DNA of 64,000 bases. It comes from Anisus vortex. Its lineage: Eukaryota > Mollusca > Gastropoda > Planorbidae. The DNA lies in NCBI GenBank assembly GCA_949126835.1, contig OX421499.1, positions 9,647,069 to 9,711,068 on the forward strand, read 5' to 3'. Made by a program: the position numbers and the translations under genes. Below are positions 1 to 11,536 of this stretch, piece by piece (position 1 is the first letter of the stretch; every line of letters starts with the position of its first letter). Below the pieces are notes generated by a model, which worked only from the letters and a program-made list of their open reading frames with translations, did not search any database and had not been told where the DNA came from.

Positions 1-28
1 TCTCTCATTCTCTCTCTCTCTCTCTCAT

Positions 29-66
<38 letters not shown>

Positions 67-137
67 TCTCTCTCATTCTCTCTCTCTCTCGCTGTCTCTC
101 TCTCTCTCTCTCTCATTCTCTCTCTCTCTCTCTCTCT
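1..137. repeat. (TC)n microsatellite with ATTC interruptions
   Basis: Pure pyrimidine CT/TC tract broken at intervals by CATTC and a few G substitutions. It starts at the window edge, so the true left limit is unknown. No coding content. Confidence 0.95.
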
Positions 138-1030
138 GTACTTATTATGTTTGCCTGGGTCTGTGTACATCCTCAAGTCCGTATAGTTAAGGATGAGTGT
201 GTCTGTATTTTCATGACAGAGATGGCATTTACTTCTATGTGTTCGTCTGAAAGCGGGGACTTCTAAAGAGTATGCTTTTATAGTATTTTTATTAGTGATT
301 TTATTTGTCGCAAACAAATAGACCTCAATAGAGAATAAGCTTACACTAATGTGTCGCAACATTACAAAAAACAGCTAAAACAACAACTGAAAACTATAAC
401 AACACAGGTTAAAATATATAAATTATATTAAAAAAAACAAACACACAATTAAGATTTATCTGTTCAGTTTTTAATTCTGTGTTTTTATGTTGGGTTTTTA
501 TTATTGAGTTATTTCAGATTGATTAAACACATAAATAAAATACAATTATAAAAAATAAACTCATTAAGTTGTAATAAAAATGAGTTTTTATGGCAAATTC
601 TATTGAAAAACATTTTTGACGAATGAACATTTCTATATATAATTAATTAATCTTGTCGAAGAAAACGACATCTTAACCCTTTCATGCCCAGTTATTATTT
701 AAAGAGAACTAATTAAAAAGTGGCGAGTGGATTTAAAAGTCTCTCTCTCTCTCTCTGTGCGTCCGTCGTGATCGACGATGACAATTTTTTGTCATCCTAG
801 GAAGTTTGGGGTGTGGCTGTTCGATGGGTTCTCATATGGCTAATGAGGTCTATCTTTGCCCGGAAGGTACGTGGGCAATTCGTACAGGGGAAGGTCGGGA
901 CGTCAGCAGCGAGGTTTAGGGCACGGTCTTTCCTGGCTTTAAAAGTACAAAAGCGTTGAAAATGGTTTTAACACAGTTTTTCCTTTTCTGTATTTTCCTT
1001 CTGAATAAAAGATTCTCTGAGTGACCTATT
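138..1030. other. Unannotated AT-rich stretch
   Basis: Contains no gene I can support. A short CT tract lies at 737-757. The stretch 758-935 is noticeably less AT-rich than its surroundings and may be part of an unrecognised dispersed repeat, but I found no second copy in this window. Confidence 0.5.
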
Positions 1031-1055
1031 TTCCAAAATATAGAGATCTACGGTT

Positions 1056-1300
1056 ACAACAAATATGGGCAGCGCCGTACCGAAGGTCCCGGGTTCGAAT
1101 CCTGGTGAAGGCTAGTATTTGTTCCCGGGTGTACCTGAGTCTACCCAGCTCTGATGGGTACTTGGTTAAAGTTGGGGTAAAGTAAAGACTACTGGGCATT
1201 GTGCTGGCCAAACAATCCCCCTAGTATGCCATGACCACATAAACTGGTGAACGCTGCTTCACCGGCCCTATGTATCAATTTGGTCCAACGGGTACTTTAA
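1056..1300 (+). repeat. tRNA-derived SINE, 5'-truncated copy
   Basis: Carries an RNA polymerase III B-box-like GGTTCGAATCC just after 1090. The body is shared with copies at 5308, 23790 and 28786 (+) and 4751, 20327, 48966 and 55912 (-). The shared order is CCTGGTGAAGGCTAG, CTACCCAGCTCT, GGGCATTGTGCTGGCC, GTGAACGCTGCTTCACCGG, CAATTTGGTCC and then a run of ACTTT-like units as the tail. The head before the B box is degraded, so the A box is not convincing here. The 61-residue reading frame across it is a by-product. Confidence 0.8.
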
Positions 1301-2587
1301 TTTACTACATACTTATTTACAATAATAAAGTAAAAATAATGAAACATAAAAAGCGAAAGTTTGTGATAGTTAATCACTTTCTTGGTCCGATTGATGTGGT
1401 TTGGGACTTGGGTCTGTTCACTTGATGAAATCAAATGTTAGAAAAATCGTCAGTGGCTAAATGTCGGTGAAGTAGAAATTTGGGTCATGAAAATGCCATT
1501 TGAAAAGTTCTACCCAATTTTTGTAAAAAAAAAAAAATGTCGTTAACTGTGATTAATAGGTGTTGACCTTCAGGAGAAATCCAGTTGGTGTCGCTTATTG
1601 TACACATCGGTTATACGAATCAACCGCTTACATGACTCTAAACAGGACTTATCGTTTTAAAATGGTCTAAATACGTTTATATCATATATCCTTCATTTTT
1701 TAAATTTCTATTGTGGAATTGTATTTAACGCTTTCTTTATATCGTTAGATACCCTTATATATAATGCAATTATTGTTAATATACGCACACATAATGCAAT
1801 TATAGTAAAAGTAACATCTATAATGAAATTATACTAAAATCAATAATATATATAAGCCTAATTGAATGTTTGTGCCATTGTTTCTTCTGATGTCTGGACC
1901 TATATTCTAACTTGGAAACACAGCGCAATAATTCCAAATACTCAGATAGACAGTGGAATAAAAACACTTTTCGTATCCCTTACGTACTTAAACACTAAAC
2001 CTAGAAACACTACAGGACAGAATGGCAAAGAAAAAAGTAGTAATAATAAATCAGGCATTAAATGTAAGATAAGACGTCTCGACTAACGCTTATAAATCTC
2101 CCCTTTCCCCCGAGTATCATCATTGTGTGAAATAGTTTGTCCATAACATACCAGGCAAACTTTAACATTATCTAATACCTTAATCACAGTGAAAGACTAG
2201 AACCACGGATTAGTACGGCGGAAAGATGGAGCACCTGTAACATATACCATTAGAATATTTAAAGACACGTGTCTCATGTGACCTCTGACCTATACATTAA
2301 GTCATTACTATTTCATCAAACGTTCTATTGCCAAAGATAATTTTAACAATTTGGATTTAAATTTTTTATGATTAATTGATTTGTTTAGACTGTGCTGACA
2401 ATCTTGGGAAAACAAAGTAATGGCATGTTTAAAAAAAAATCTTTTATCTAGTCATGGCTTTTGAATAAATGTTTCTTATTGGCTGGTGAATGGACCAGCT
2501 GATTATTTCCCGACATCCTATTAAGCTGAAACGTAGCAATCAGTCTTATACTTGTAGAATTCCGGTAGGCTACTGATTTTGGCAAAC
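1301..2587. other. Unannotated AT-rich stretch
   Basis: No homology or structure recognised. A 74-residue open frame at 1862-2086 has no recognisable domain and I do not treat it as a gene. Confidence 0.5.
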
Positions 2588-2719
2588 CGCGGAATACCTG
2601 GGTAGACTCAGGAATATCCTCCAGACCCGGGAAACGAAATTCAGCCTTCACCGGGATCTACACCCAGAACCTTCGGTATGCCAGCCGAACGCCCTGCCGC
2701 TTGGCTACCGTGTCCCTTC
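2588..2719 (-). repeat. tRNA-derived SINE head fragment
   Basis: On the minus strand this reads as the tRNA-like head of the window's SINE family (GGTAGCCAAGCGGCAGGGCG, then a degraded B box near 2660) followed by the CTGAGTCTACCCAGG segment. The 3' half (GCTGCTTCACCGG and tail) is missing. Confidence 0.7.
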
Positions 2720-3477
2720 TAGACAGTAATATGGAACGCTATCAAATCCTAGATTTACATTTGCTTGTTTAAAAAAAAACAAAAAAAAACAGTGACTTCA
2801 TCATTTTTTTCCACTCTGGTCTTCGTGTAAAAAAAAAATGGACTACCGGAAATTTCACAGTGAAATCTTTTCTACATAACTACCTTTGGCAAAAGTTATC
2901 ACATTTGACAAGCAACATATCTGGACGAAATATTCCCAAAATGTCTGGACAATGAATTCAAGAAGCTCCATCCATCTTGGCAGAGAAATAAAAACCCAGT
3001 TTCATGTAGCGGAGCATGTACGACTTTACTGTTTACCTAGACGTGATGTCTAATGCAATGGTCATTACAGCGTTTAGTTAATTACTGTCATTATCGCCAT
3101 GACAAAAAACGGCAGAGTTTAATTCCTTTAGACTTCGTTGGGAGGGGGGGGGGGGCATTATAAGTAATTGTTGCGATTTGTTGTTGGTTAACTAATATAC
3201 ATTTATTGTTCTCTTATCCGCCATCATGACCAATTATACAAACAAATGAAACATTTAAGTGCGACTCTACAACCATAGGGTTCCGTTGAGAGGCGTTATT
3301 CACTACCGCCCCCCTTTCCATTTCGGGAGAGCTGTGACGTTGGTCATTCCCTTGTGCGGTAAATGGGTGGGGGCGCTGAAAGCAAGTGGTCGGCAAGAAC
3401 GTGGAAATCCTTTGTTGACTTGACATATTTTAACTATCGATATTATAGAGATTCGCCTTGGCCAGAGTTTACTAAAC
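2720..3477. other. Unannotated stretch with a poly-G run
   Basis: No gene supported. A G run lies at about 3141-3156, and A-rich runs lie at 2770-2790 and 2829-2838. Confidence 0.5.
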
Positions 3478-3556
3478 GCCGGGTTGAGACCCAGTGCCGG
3501 GTTGAGACCCAGTGCCGGGTTGAGACCCAGTGCCGGGTTGAGACCCAGTGCCGGGC
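3478..3556. repeat. 18-bp tandem repeat, about 4.3 copies
   Basis: Unit GCCGGGTTGAGACCCAGT repeated with no visible divergence. The unit contains a short inverted repeat (GGGTTGAGACCC). It is divisible by three, so open frames run through on both strands (ETQCRV plus, ALGLNP minus) without implying coding. Confidence 0.95.
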
Positions 3557-3754
3557 AACGGAAGCATAATAACCGGGTCAAAAAATGAAAAGATTAAAAC
3601 ATCTATTAGACTAACGTGCTGTACTAGAGATACATTTATAACAGAATAGTTTGCATTAATGGGGACATTTTGGGTTATTTTTACCGGATTTATCTACAGC
3701 CCACCAGTATGAACTACTCGGTATATCTCGAAAACTTTGTGGGAATTCTTCACT

Positions 3755-4708
3755 ATTGTACAGGCTAGTAGTTAGTCTATCTATTGTACAAACTAGTAGT
3801 TAGTCTATCTATTGTACAGACTAGTAGTTAGTCTATCTATTGTACAAACTAGTAGTTAGTCTATCTATTGCACAGACTAGTAGTTAGTCTATCTATTGTA
3901 CAGACTAGTAGTTAGCCTATCTATTGTACAGGCTAGTAGTTAGCCTATCTATTGTACAGGCTAGTAGTTAGCCTATCTATTGTACAGACTAGTAGTTAGT
4001 CTATCTATTGTACAGGCTAGTAGTTAGCCTATCTATTGTACAGACTAGTAGTTAGTCTATCTATTGTACAGGCAAGTAGTTAGCCTATCTATTGTACAGG
4101 CTAGTAGTTAGCCTATCTATTGTACAGACTAGTAGTTAGCCTATCTATTGTACAGACTAGTAGTTAGCCTATCTATTGTACAGACTAGTAGTTAGCCTAT
4201 CTATTGTACAGACTAGTAGTTAGCCTATCTATTGCACAGACTAGTAGTTAGCCTATCTATTGTACAGGCTAGTAGTTAGCCTATCTATTGCACAGACTAG
4301 TAGTTAGCCTATCTATTGTACAGACTAGTAGTTAGCCTATCTATTGCACAGACTAGTAGTTAGCCTATCTATTGTACAGACTAGTAGTTAGCCTATCTAT
4401 TGTACAGACTAGTAGTTAGCCTATCTATTGTACAGACTAGTAGTTAGCCTATCTATTGCACAGACTAGTAGTTATCCTCTCTATTGTACAGGATAGTAGT
4501 TAGCCTATCTATTGCACAGACTAGTAGTTAGCCTATCTATTGTACAGACTAGTAGTTAGCCTATCTATTGTACAGACTAGTAGTTAGCCTATCTATTGCA
4601 CAGACTAGTAGTTAGCCTATCTATTGCACAGACTAGTAGTTAGCCTATCTATTGTACAGACTAGTAGTTAGCCTATCTATTGCACAGACTAGTAGTTAGC
4701 CTATCTCT
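3755..4708. repeat. 28-bp minisatellite, about 34 copies
   Basis: Unit CTATTGTACAGACTAGTAG plus TTAGCCTAT. Variation sits at a few positions: GACT/GGCT, TGTACA/TGCACA and TTAGTC/TTAGCC. The TTAGTC form dominates the first few units and TTAGCC the rest, so the array is zoned. Each unit contains the palindrome ACTAGT. Confidence 0.97.
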
Positions 4709-4750
4709 AAGTGTTTTTTTTTCAAAAAGACGTGCTAACGATTTTTTAAA

Positions 4751-4923
4751 TGTAAGTAAAAAAAAGAAAAGTATCCCGTCGGACCAAATTGATCCATAGG
4801 TCCGATGAAGCAGCGTTCACCAGTTTCTGTGGCCATGACATACTAGGTGATTGTGTGGCCAGCACTATGCACAGGACCTTTGGATCGCCAGTCGAACGCG
4901 CTGCCGCTCGGCTACCACGCCCC
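4751..4923 (-). repeat. tRNA-derived SINE with 10-bp target duplication
   Basis: Minus-strand SINE. The tRNA-like head is at the right end (GGCGTGGTAGCCGAGCGGCA on the minus strand, a good A box). The 3' body, with GATCAATTTGGTCC, is at the left, and the tail reads as an ACTTTTC-type run. Both sides carry the direct repeat ATTTTTTAAA (4741-4750 and 4924-4933), as expected from LINE-assisted insertion. Part of the middle body is deleted compared with the 20327 copy. Confidence 0.85.
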
Positions 4924-4933
4924 ATTTTTTAAA

Positions 4934-5307
4934 ATGGCGGGCACATATTTTAGTGGGTCATGACGTGTCAATTATATAATTAATTAACCTGGTCAAAAAA
5001 TATAAGTATACACATATTATAAGATAAGATTGATTTAATGTTCCAGAATGGAAATGAGGTTTGATTATATTGATTTATAATATCAATTAAAACAATAAAT
5101 ACATTCCACACACAAGCACAACAACCAGAAAAGATACAACACATACACGCACACACAATAGTCATCTTCAAATCTGGTCATAACATGGAAGAATATAATT
5201 AACCGCGTCAATATAATAATATAGTATATAACCAATATAGTTAATATATATAATTACTGCTTATTTTTTAATATTGATAGAGCAGGCGAAATATGTCGTA
5301 GCTACAC
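4934..5307. other. Unannotated AT-rich stretch
   Basis: No gene supported. The 63-residue minus-strand frame at 4980-5171 is cysteine-rich, AT-driven and has no recognised domain. Confidence 0.5.
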
Positions 5308-5665
5308 TATAAAGTTGGGCATTGTGCTGGCCACACATCCCCTAGTATGCAGTGGCCACTGAAGCTGTTGAACGCTGTTTCAATGGGCCGTATTGCTGCT
5401 GAGAGTTAACACCCTTGCCCCTTATACAAGTCAATCTTATATACCGTAATTGTAAAGGTTGCTGCTGAGAGTTAACACCCTTGCCCCTTATACAAGTCAA
5501 TCTTATATACCGTAATTGTAAAGGTTGCTGCTGAGAGTTAACACCCTTGCCCCTTATACAAGTCAATCTTATATACCGTAATTGTAAAATGGGCAAGGGT
5601 GTTAACTCTCAGCAGCAATACGGCCCATTTGGTCCTACGGGTACTTTACTTGACTTTACTTACAG
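5308..5665 (+). repeat. SINE copy split by an insert
   Basis: SINE body (GGGCATTGTGCTGGCCACAC, then GAACGCTGTTTC) runs to 5381. It resumes at 5630 with GGTCCTACGGGTACTTTACT and the ACTTT-like tail. The 248 bases between are foreign to every other SINE copy in the window and are listed separately. Confidence 0.8.
5382..5629. repeat. Foldback insert: 39-bp inverted arms around a 66-bp tandem repeat
   Basis: The left arm 5382-5420 and right arm 5591-5629 are perfect reverse complements over 39 bases (arm starts AATGGGCCGTATTGCTGCTG). Between them is a 66-bp unit in about three near-identical copies starting at 5395, 5461 and 5527, with the left arm overlapping the first unit. It sits at the point where the host SINE normally reads through from the TTCACCGG segment to TTTGGTCC. 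Confidence 0.9.
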
Positions 5666-6018
5666 TATAAAGTGGGCCTATTATTAAAGTGTTAGTTGAA
5701 TTTTAAAAAATGTGATTATTAATTATCGGATTAAATTACGGAAATTCGTTCATGTTATTACTATGTTAATTTATTTATTTTCTTTCTGTAGGCAAATCTG
5801 AAACTAGTGAACCGCGTTGGTCTTTATCCTGAACAATAAAGAAAAAAACAACAATAACAACTGTGAATTTAGATGCATCATGTAAATATATCTATTTTGT
5901 AAATCACATGATTGTGTAATATTAGATTTATTTGATTTGATTTTATGTTTATAAAAACCAATAAATCTCAAATTTATTTTGTCTTCGTTTGTACACTGCA
6001 CAGATTATATAGTACATA

Positions 6019-6021
<3 letters not shown>
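5666..6021. other. Unannotated AT-rich stretch
   Basis: No gene or repeat recognised. The 65-residue minus-strand open frame (5804-6001) is lysine/asparagine-rich as expected from AT bias. Confidence 0.5.

Positions 6022-6074
<53 letters not shown>
6022..6074. repeat. (TA)n microsatellite
   Basis: Uninterrupted TA repeat. Confidence 0.97.
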
Positions 6075-6077
<3 letters not shown>

Positions 6078-6185
6078 GTATAGAAATTTGATGATGCATT
6101 AGATTTGAAATTTAGCACATGACGTATGCACTTATGGATGTGCTTGTGTGGGAAAGGTTGGGGCGTTGAAACAAAATACATTTTA

Positions 6186-6262
6186 AAATGGGGCGGTGGG
6201 GCTAAAAGGGCGGTGGGGCTAAGAGGGCGGTGGGGCTAAGAGGGCGGTGGGGCTAAGAGAGG
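6186..6262. repeat. G-rich 18-bp tandem repeat, 4 copies
   Basis: Unit GGGCGGTGGGGCTAAGAG in four consecutive copies. Each copy carries separate G runs, so the + strand could form G-quadruplexes (inference). Confidence 0.95.
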
Positions 6263-6955
6263 TCTTGGAACTGTACACAGGGGGTTTGCATTAAAGATTA
6301 TAATATTTTAAACAAATGTTTTGTCGCCATAATTGATTATACACTATTTGACCAATGAGGACGAAAATTGATACACATTTTGTATGGTTTTAAAAGCATA
6401 CATTAAAACTTCCTAGGGTTTAATGGCGTTGGATTTTTTTGACGGTATGTGTTTCACAATATTTAGTTCAGTATTTTATCGCTGTACCGACCGTTGCTTA
6501 TTTATATTGTAGCTGTATACTATACGGTCAGTTATTTTATATAGTTTCTAAAGATAAATTTTATGTTAATAAAACTTAATATACCCTTCGGTCAACTAGT
6601 TGAAATATAATTTGTATTATATCTATACATTATATCTATATTTAGGTTATATTTAGAATATGTTTACATTATATTTAATTTGTATTTTATTTTACACAAT
6701 ATATCCACCAGTCAACTAGTTTAAATTATAATTTTATTATATCTTTATTATATCTGTGTCATATTTGTATTTTTAGTGTATTTATTGTATATTATAGCCT
6801 ATATATTATATTTCATTTATTTATTAAAGTTATTATATATTTTTTTTAAAATATATACGTACTTTTTAGTTAAATTATATTTTGTAGTCGTCTGTATTGT
6901 TTTAATATTATAATAATATTAAATATTAAATATTTTGATATATTTAATATCATAA

Positions 6956-6957
<2 letters not shown>
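6263..6957. other. Very AT-rich stretch
   Basis: No gene supported. The text near 6590 (CGGTCAACTAGTT) is echoed near 6709 (CAGTCAACTAGTTT), which suggests a diverged duplication of about 119 bases. Confidence 0.5.
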
Positions 6958-7051
<94 letters not shown>

Positions 7052-7094
7052 TATATATATGTATACATATAAATATATATATATATATATATAA
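6958..7094. repeat. (TA)n microsatellite, compound
   Basis: Long TA repeat, briefly interrupted near 7041-7074 by ATTATATATTA and GTATACAT steps. Confidence 0.97.
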
Positions 7095-7584
7095 GGTAGC
7101 CAATTTTTTATATAATGTATTTATTAAAAATATATCAGAATTTTCATATTTAAAATAAATGATGAATTTTATTTCATAAAGAACACACATTCACTCACAC
7201 ACACACTCAAATAACCCCTCAAATGACCCACATTTTAACTTTGGTGAATGATGTTTATTTTAAAAAAATCTTATTTTTATCTGGCACCCATTTTCTAAAG
7301 GAGAAGAAAAATGAACACTATTGTTATCCACCGCACCAGAACAACCAATCATCACCCTGGGTCATACCACTCTTAAGAGGAAGTAGTAACATACCATTCA
7401 ACCGTACAAACTCGAACACATTCTGCGAATGAATACAAGAATATCACACATGCAGGTAAATGCTAGTCGACCTGGTGGTTAAAACAATGAGAGAATGGAC
7501 TTCAAAGAAGTGAATGGCTGCACCAAGCTAATTACAGTATTGATCTCTAGGGTTTAATGAAGCCGCGCGAAGACTTTAACACGC
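7095..7584. other. Unannotated stretch
   Basis: No gene supported. The 69-residue plus frame at 7223-7432 has no recognised domain. Confidence 0.5.
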
Positions 7585-7715
7585 ATAATGAAACACAGAC
7601 AGACAGAAACATAATATAAGCTTATAGTCAGAAACACACAGACAGACAGAAACATAATATAAGCAGCTTATAGTCAGAAACACACAGACAGACAGAAACA
7701 TAATAATAAACATAA
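7585..7715. repeat. Degenerate tandem repeat of about 45 bp, 3 copies
   Basis: Unit contains CAGACAGACAGAAACATAAT followed by ATAAGCTTATAGTCAGAAAC. Three copies are seen, the last diverged. Purine-rich CAGA steps continue loosely to about 7990. Confidence 0.8.
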
Positions 7716-8017
7716 ACCCTGACAGTAACACAGATAAAAACCCAGATAGAAACCCTGACATAAGCTAAGACAGAAACACGCAAACGTAAGTAAAACATAT
7801 TGAAATAAACAGAATGAAACAATCACCACAGAAACAATCACCACAGAAACAATCAGACAAAAAAACTGTCAGTAACACAGACCGAAATATATGGACAGAA
7901 AAATGAAGACAAAGATATGCAGACACGGAAATACAAATAGAAATGAGACATATACACACAAGTGTCGAAATAAACACACACAACAGAAACCCTAAACCAA
8001 GCAGAACTTTTACCCCC

Positions 8018-8135
8018 CTCTCCTCACATCTATGTAGACTCAGGGACATCCTATCGCCGGGTAAAACTTCTAGACAGCACCAGAATTCGAACACTAACCT
8101 TCCGTGAGGCAATATGATAGCACAGCCGCCTAGGG
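8018..8135 (-). repeat. Decayed SINE remnant
   Basis: Minus-strand remnant of the SINE family: TGTAGACTCAGGGACATCC and then CCAGAATTCGAACACTAACCT, which matches the B-box region with substitutions. It is more diverged than the other copies. Confidence 0.5.
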
Positions 8136-8279
8136 CCCACCATTTACCTTTACAACTACTATTGATACGGAATTTAGTTTTTCTAGTTCTAAATAGTGAG
8201 ATGATTAAGTTAACTTTTTACCATTGCAAAGTACTTTGTAAGCTGAATGAAAAGTGCTTTCTTCATAATAATATGAGGA

Positions 8280-8287
8280 CTTTAGGG
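8280..8287. repeat. 8-bp target site duplication, left
   Basis: CTTTAGGG, identical to 10559-10566. The pair brackets the element 8288-10558. An 8-bp duplication is the hAT superfamily hallmark. Confidence 0.95.
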
Positions 8288-10558
8288 CAGGGGTCGGCAA
8301 CCTTTTTAGACGGAAGAGCCAAAACTTACAATTTACACAATTTCCCAGTTTTTAAAGAGCCACTAACATTTTTGTTTCAATATTATGGTAGTTGATTAGG
8401 ATTAGGTAGGCCTATATTAACTATATATAAATTTGATTTTTGATTTAAAATAAATAGCCTACCTTTAAATATGAAATAATATTTATTCAAATAAAAACAT
8501 ACACATGTTTTGCAAAAAAACATATTGAAGTATTTTAGCTAGCTCTGCTAGAATAATAAAATTTGTAATAAAATAATATAACTATAATTATTGAATACTA
8601 GATAGTTACAATAGTTACATCAATGGGAGCATTGGCCTTGCATGCCTTTTGAAAGTTTGGCTAAATCTGGCTCATAACTTGATGTGTTCAGTTTCAAGCA
8701 CGCCTCTAGATTTTTATTTGTTAGTTGCGGCATTTCACCTCGTGGGCATTTATTTCTTTTAGAGCTGTCCAGTTGTGTAGCGTGACGTACATGCTTTTCT
8801 GGAACACCAACTCTTCTAACTTGCTCTTGAGTTCTGTGAACTTGCCACTTCACAACTGTTTGATTTCCATATCCAGCCATTGCATTTGAAGCGAACCAAA
8901 TCGCTCAATGTTGATCTCATTTGTATTTGTGTTGAGAGAATTTCCTATGAACGCCAGAGTACTTGCGTTTGCTTTGAATTGCTGAAATCTCTCAGCGAAT
9001 TCATCCTTTATTTTGTTTACAGTAAAGCCCTGCTGAAGTAATTCGTGTCAATAGTTGACTTGCATTGGTTTCATAGTGATATTGCTTCATATTATCGAAT
9101 TTACCGCTCTCCATGTAATCGACAAAATGAAGTAGGCCTAATTTATTATCGAAACTAACCACTTCTTCATAGGCTGGGTTTCCTTTTCCTTGCAATTTTA
9201 CATTTAGCTCATTTAGTTTCTCTGTGATAGCCACCATGAAGTTGAATTTTTGCAGCCATTAGTCTTCTTTCAATTTCGTATGGACAATGTCTTTTTCCAC
9301 TGAAAAATGTTTTTATTTCACTCAAGCAAGAATCAAAACGTTTCAATACGTTGTCCCTGTAAAGCCATCAATTTTTATTGTGCAGAAGTAGGCTAGGTCA
9401 GAATACTGGTTTTCTATTTCTTAAAGAAATGACTTAAAATGTTAGAGTGCTTTTGCCAAAATGCTGTTAATGATCGTAACTATTTTGGCTGGAAATATTT
9501 GGGCCCAAAGCGCCTCTTGATGAATTATGCAATGAAACATTAAAATTTCGTGGTTTATTTTTTTGCCAAAGAATCGTTGTTAGCCCTTTATGTATTCCTG
9601 TCATACTTCTGGCTCCATCAGCTATCAGCTGCAATGGAAATATTTTATAGTCTTCCAGGCAATTTTGCATAGCATTTTCTATATCTTATCCACGAGTTTG
9701 CCCTGATAGTGGATGCAATCCTAGCAGTTCTTTTTTTGGACCTTGGGCTGACATATAAGCTTACCTCATGAAAAAGGTAACTTGTGCCGTGTCTTTTATG
9801 TCGCAAGACTCACCCATAGCAGTGATAAAGCAGAAGCCAGTTGAATGTCTTCCACTTGCATAGGTGTTACATTTGAAGACATTTAGCAGTTCTATCTTGT
9901 ACTGTTTTAGCAGATAATGGCAAATCTTCATAATTTCTGTTTTCTTTTTAAAATCACCTTCAGCTCCAAGTATGAAACAATCTTTGACGTACTCACTATC
10001 TATAAATGGTTTCCCTCTTTTTTCAATTTGTAGTGATATTGCAAAGCTTGCCAGATTTACATTATTTACATTATTTGAAGATTGCGCCAGTTACTTAACA
10101 TAGAACTCGACTGTTGTTTGTTTTTGAAGCTCTTTAACAGCCTTTTTCCGTGCGTCACCTCATGGATATTCAGTAGCGAATCGGGTATGTTTTTTAGTGA
10201 AGTGTCTCTCCAAATTTGACTTCTTATTGTGTGCAAGTTTTTATTGGCAAATGAGACAAGTCGGAAGGTCATCTCTAAGGAAGACTGACTGAAGACTGAA
10301 CACTACCGTCCGCTGGGTTGCTGGCTGGGTGGTAGGCCTAGTCTTGACTAGCGGCTGTCAGCTGTCCGTTAACTGTCTACTCCAACTATTCTCACTGTTC
10401 TCTGTTGAGTGTTTTAATTATGTTTGCAGTATATAATTTTTAATGAGTTTTTAAAATAAAATAATATAACTATAATATTTGCGCTTGAAACTCGAGAGCC
10501 GCATCTCGACATCGAAAGAGCCGAATGCGGCTCGCGAGCCGCAGGTTGCCGACCCCTG
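8288..10558 (-). mobile_element. hAT transposon, near full length, transposase decayed
   Basis: A 2,271-bp element with perfect 16-bp terminal inverted repeats (CAGGGGTCGGCAACCT) and a perfect 8-bp target duplication CTTTAGGG on both sides. The subterminal right end is rich in CGGCTCGCGAGCCG palindromic steps. The internal minus-strand sequence encodes a BED-finger hAT transposase of the ZBED/SCAND3-like kind in pieces. The intact target duplication means the element has not moved since insertion. Confidence 0.95.
8620..10270 (-). pseudogene. hAT transposase, BED-finger type, broken
   Basis: Read on the minus strand from 10270 down. The N-terminus carries a BED-type zinc finger (TCLIC at about 10247-10261 and HFTKKH at about 10187-10204), but in-frame TAA and TGA codons interrupt it and the following segment. 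Near 9610 there is a DGARSMTG motif, typical of the hAT catalytic core. At 9001-9237 come [13 protein letters not shown] and downstream residues usual for this clade. The C-terminal dimerisation end (NLEACLKLNTSSYEPDLAKL) is at about 8635-8710, in a different frame from the preceding LKSKLEELVFQ segment, so at least one frameshift is present. The family normally encodes about 600 residues, and several stops and frameshifts make this copy non-functional. Assignment to hAT is firm; the clade is inferred from motifs recalled rather than from an alignment. Confidence 0.9.
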
Positions 10559-10566
10559 CTTTAGGG
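10559..10566. repeat. 8-bp target site duplication, right
   Basis: CTTTAGGG, identical to 8280-8287. Confidence 0.95.
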
Positions 10567-11536
10567 GCTTAAATGGTCGAAATTGGTTCGCTGATAAGCT
10601 TATATACATGTATATTATCTTGTAGGCGACACAGTGGTGAATAAGATAATACGATACTTACATTTCTTCTAGTGAAATCAGTTTATTGGTGAGTAATCAG
10701 GATTATCTCAACACAGACACAGATGGTGACAACATCGATAATCCAAAGCAAATAAAAATAAATGCAATCAATGAAATAATGCATATGGAGCACAACCAAG
10801 TAATCCAGTGAATAAAGAGAGAGAGTAAAGTTCTCTTTTATATAATATTCCAATTGAGTAATAAACTTATGTCAAGCTGATAGCATAAAATCTCTACAAC
10901 AACTATTAATACAAAGCGTTGTTTTACCTTTAACCAGTAAACTTGTGTTGCCTGTGAGACCAAATGTGTTCTGGTGTATTGTTAAAAGGGCAGATTCTGG
11001 CGACGCAGTTTGACAACGGAGAGATTTAATGTAGGAGTACGTGTAGGGCGGGACTAGGTGGGGGAGGCGTGTGAGTAAGCGTTGTTTTGGCTGATGTTGT
11101 GAATGAATAACTTGTGAACTTGTGTATATAATCGGGGACTGCTAGTGGACACTGCCAGAACAGACTGATGTGTAAGTGTACTGTGAAAGAGGACTCGTTT
11201 TGAAAGTCAGTGGACTGTTGTGTTATGTTTCGGACATATGGGGGTCGTAACCTTTATAGGTAGCTCATTTGGGAGATGGAAACTCCGATCTCAAACCTCC
11301 GCTGTCTCGCGGCTACACCTGTCAATGGAGAGGCTAAGGGAGTAAACCCTAACAGAAAATCAGGACATGGAGTCCCTAAGGCAGTTTTATAGCGGACGCG
11401 CTATCTCTCTGGCAACTCCAGCGACGCAAATGGTCCCTCGTTATATCAGTTTGTTCTCCTGGAATTACCATCATAGTGGAGAGAGAGGGTATGCTGCCTC
11501 GGCAATAGCTGGCATTTTTAAAAGCATCGCCCAGGC
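10567..11536. other. Unannotated stretch with promoter-like patches
   Basis: No gene supported. GTGTATATAATCGGGG near 11122 resembles a TATA element in a locally G/C-richer context, which could be a cellular promoter, a decayed LTR or chance. No direct-repeat LTR partner is visible nearby. Confidence 0.4.

Noticed and set aside
7765..8112. 115-residue minus frame with hydrophobic repeats
   Set aside because: Derived from CAGA/ACAG-rich simple sequence and a SINE remnant; no domain.
10559..10566. Telomere-type TTAGGG
   Set aside because: Single occurrence within an 8-bp hAT target duplication; no tandem telomeric array anywhere in the window.
10567..11528. Possible solo LTR with TATATAA
   Set aside because: No TG...CA boundaries with a target duplication and no second LTR or internal retroelement sequence could be found.
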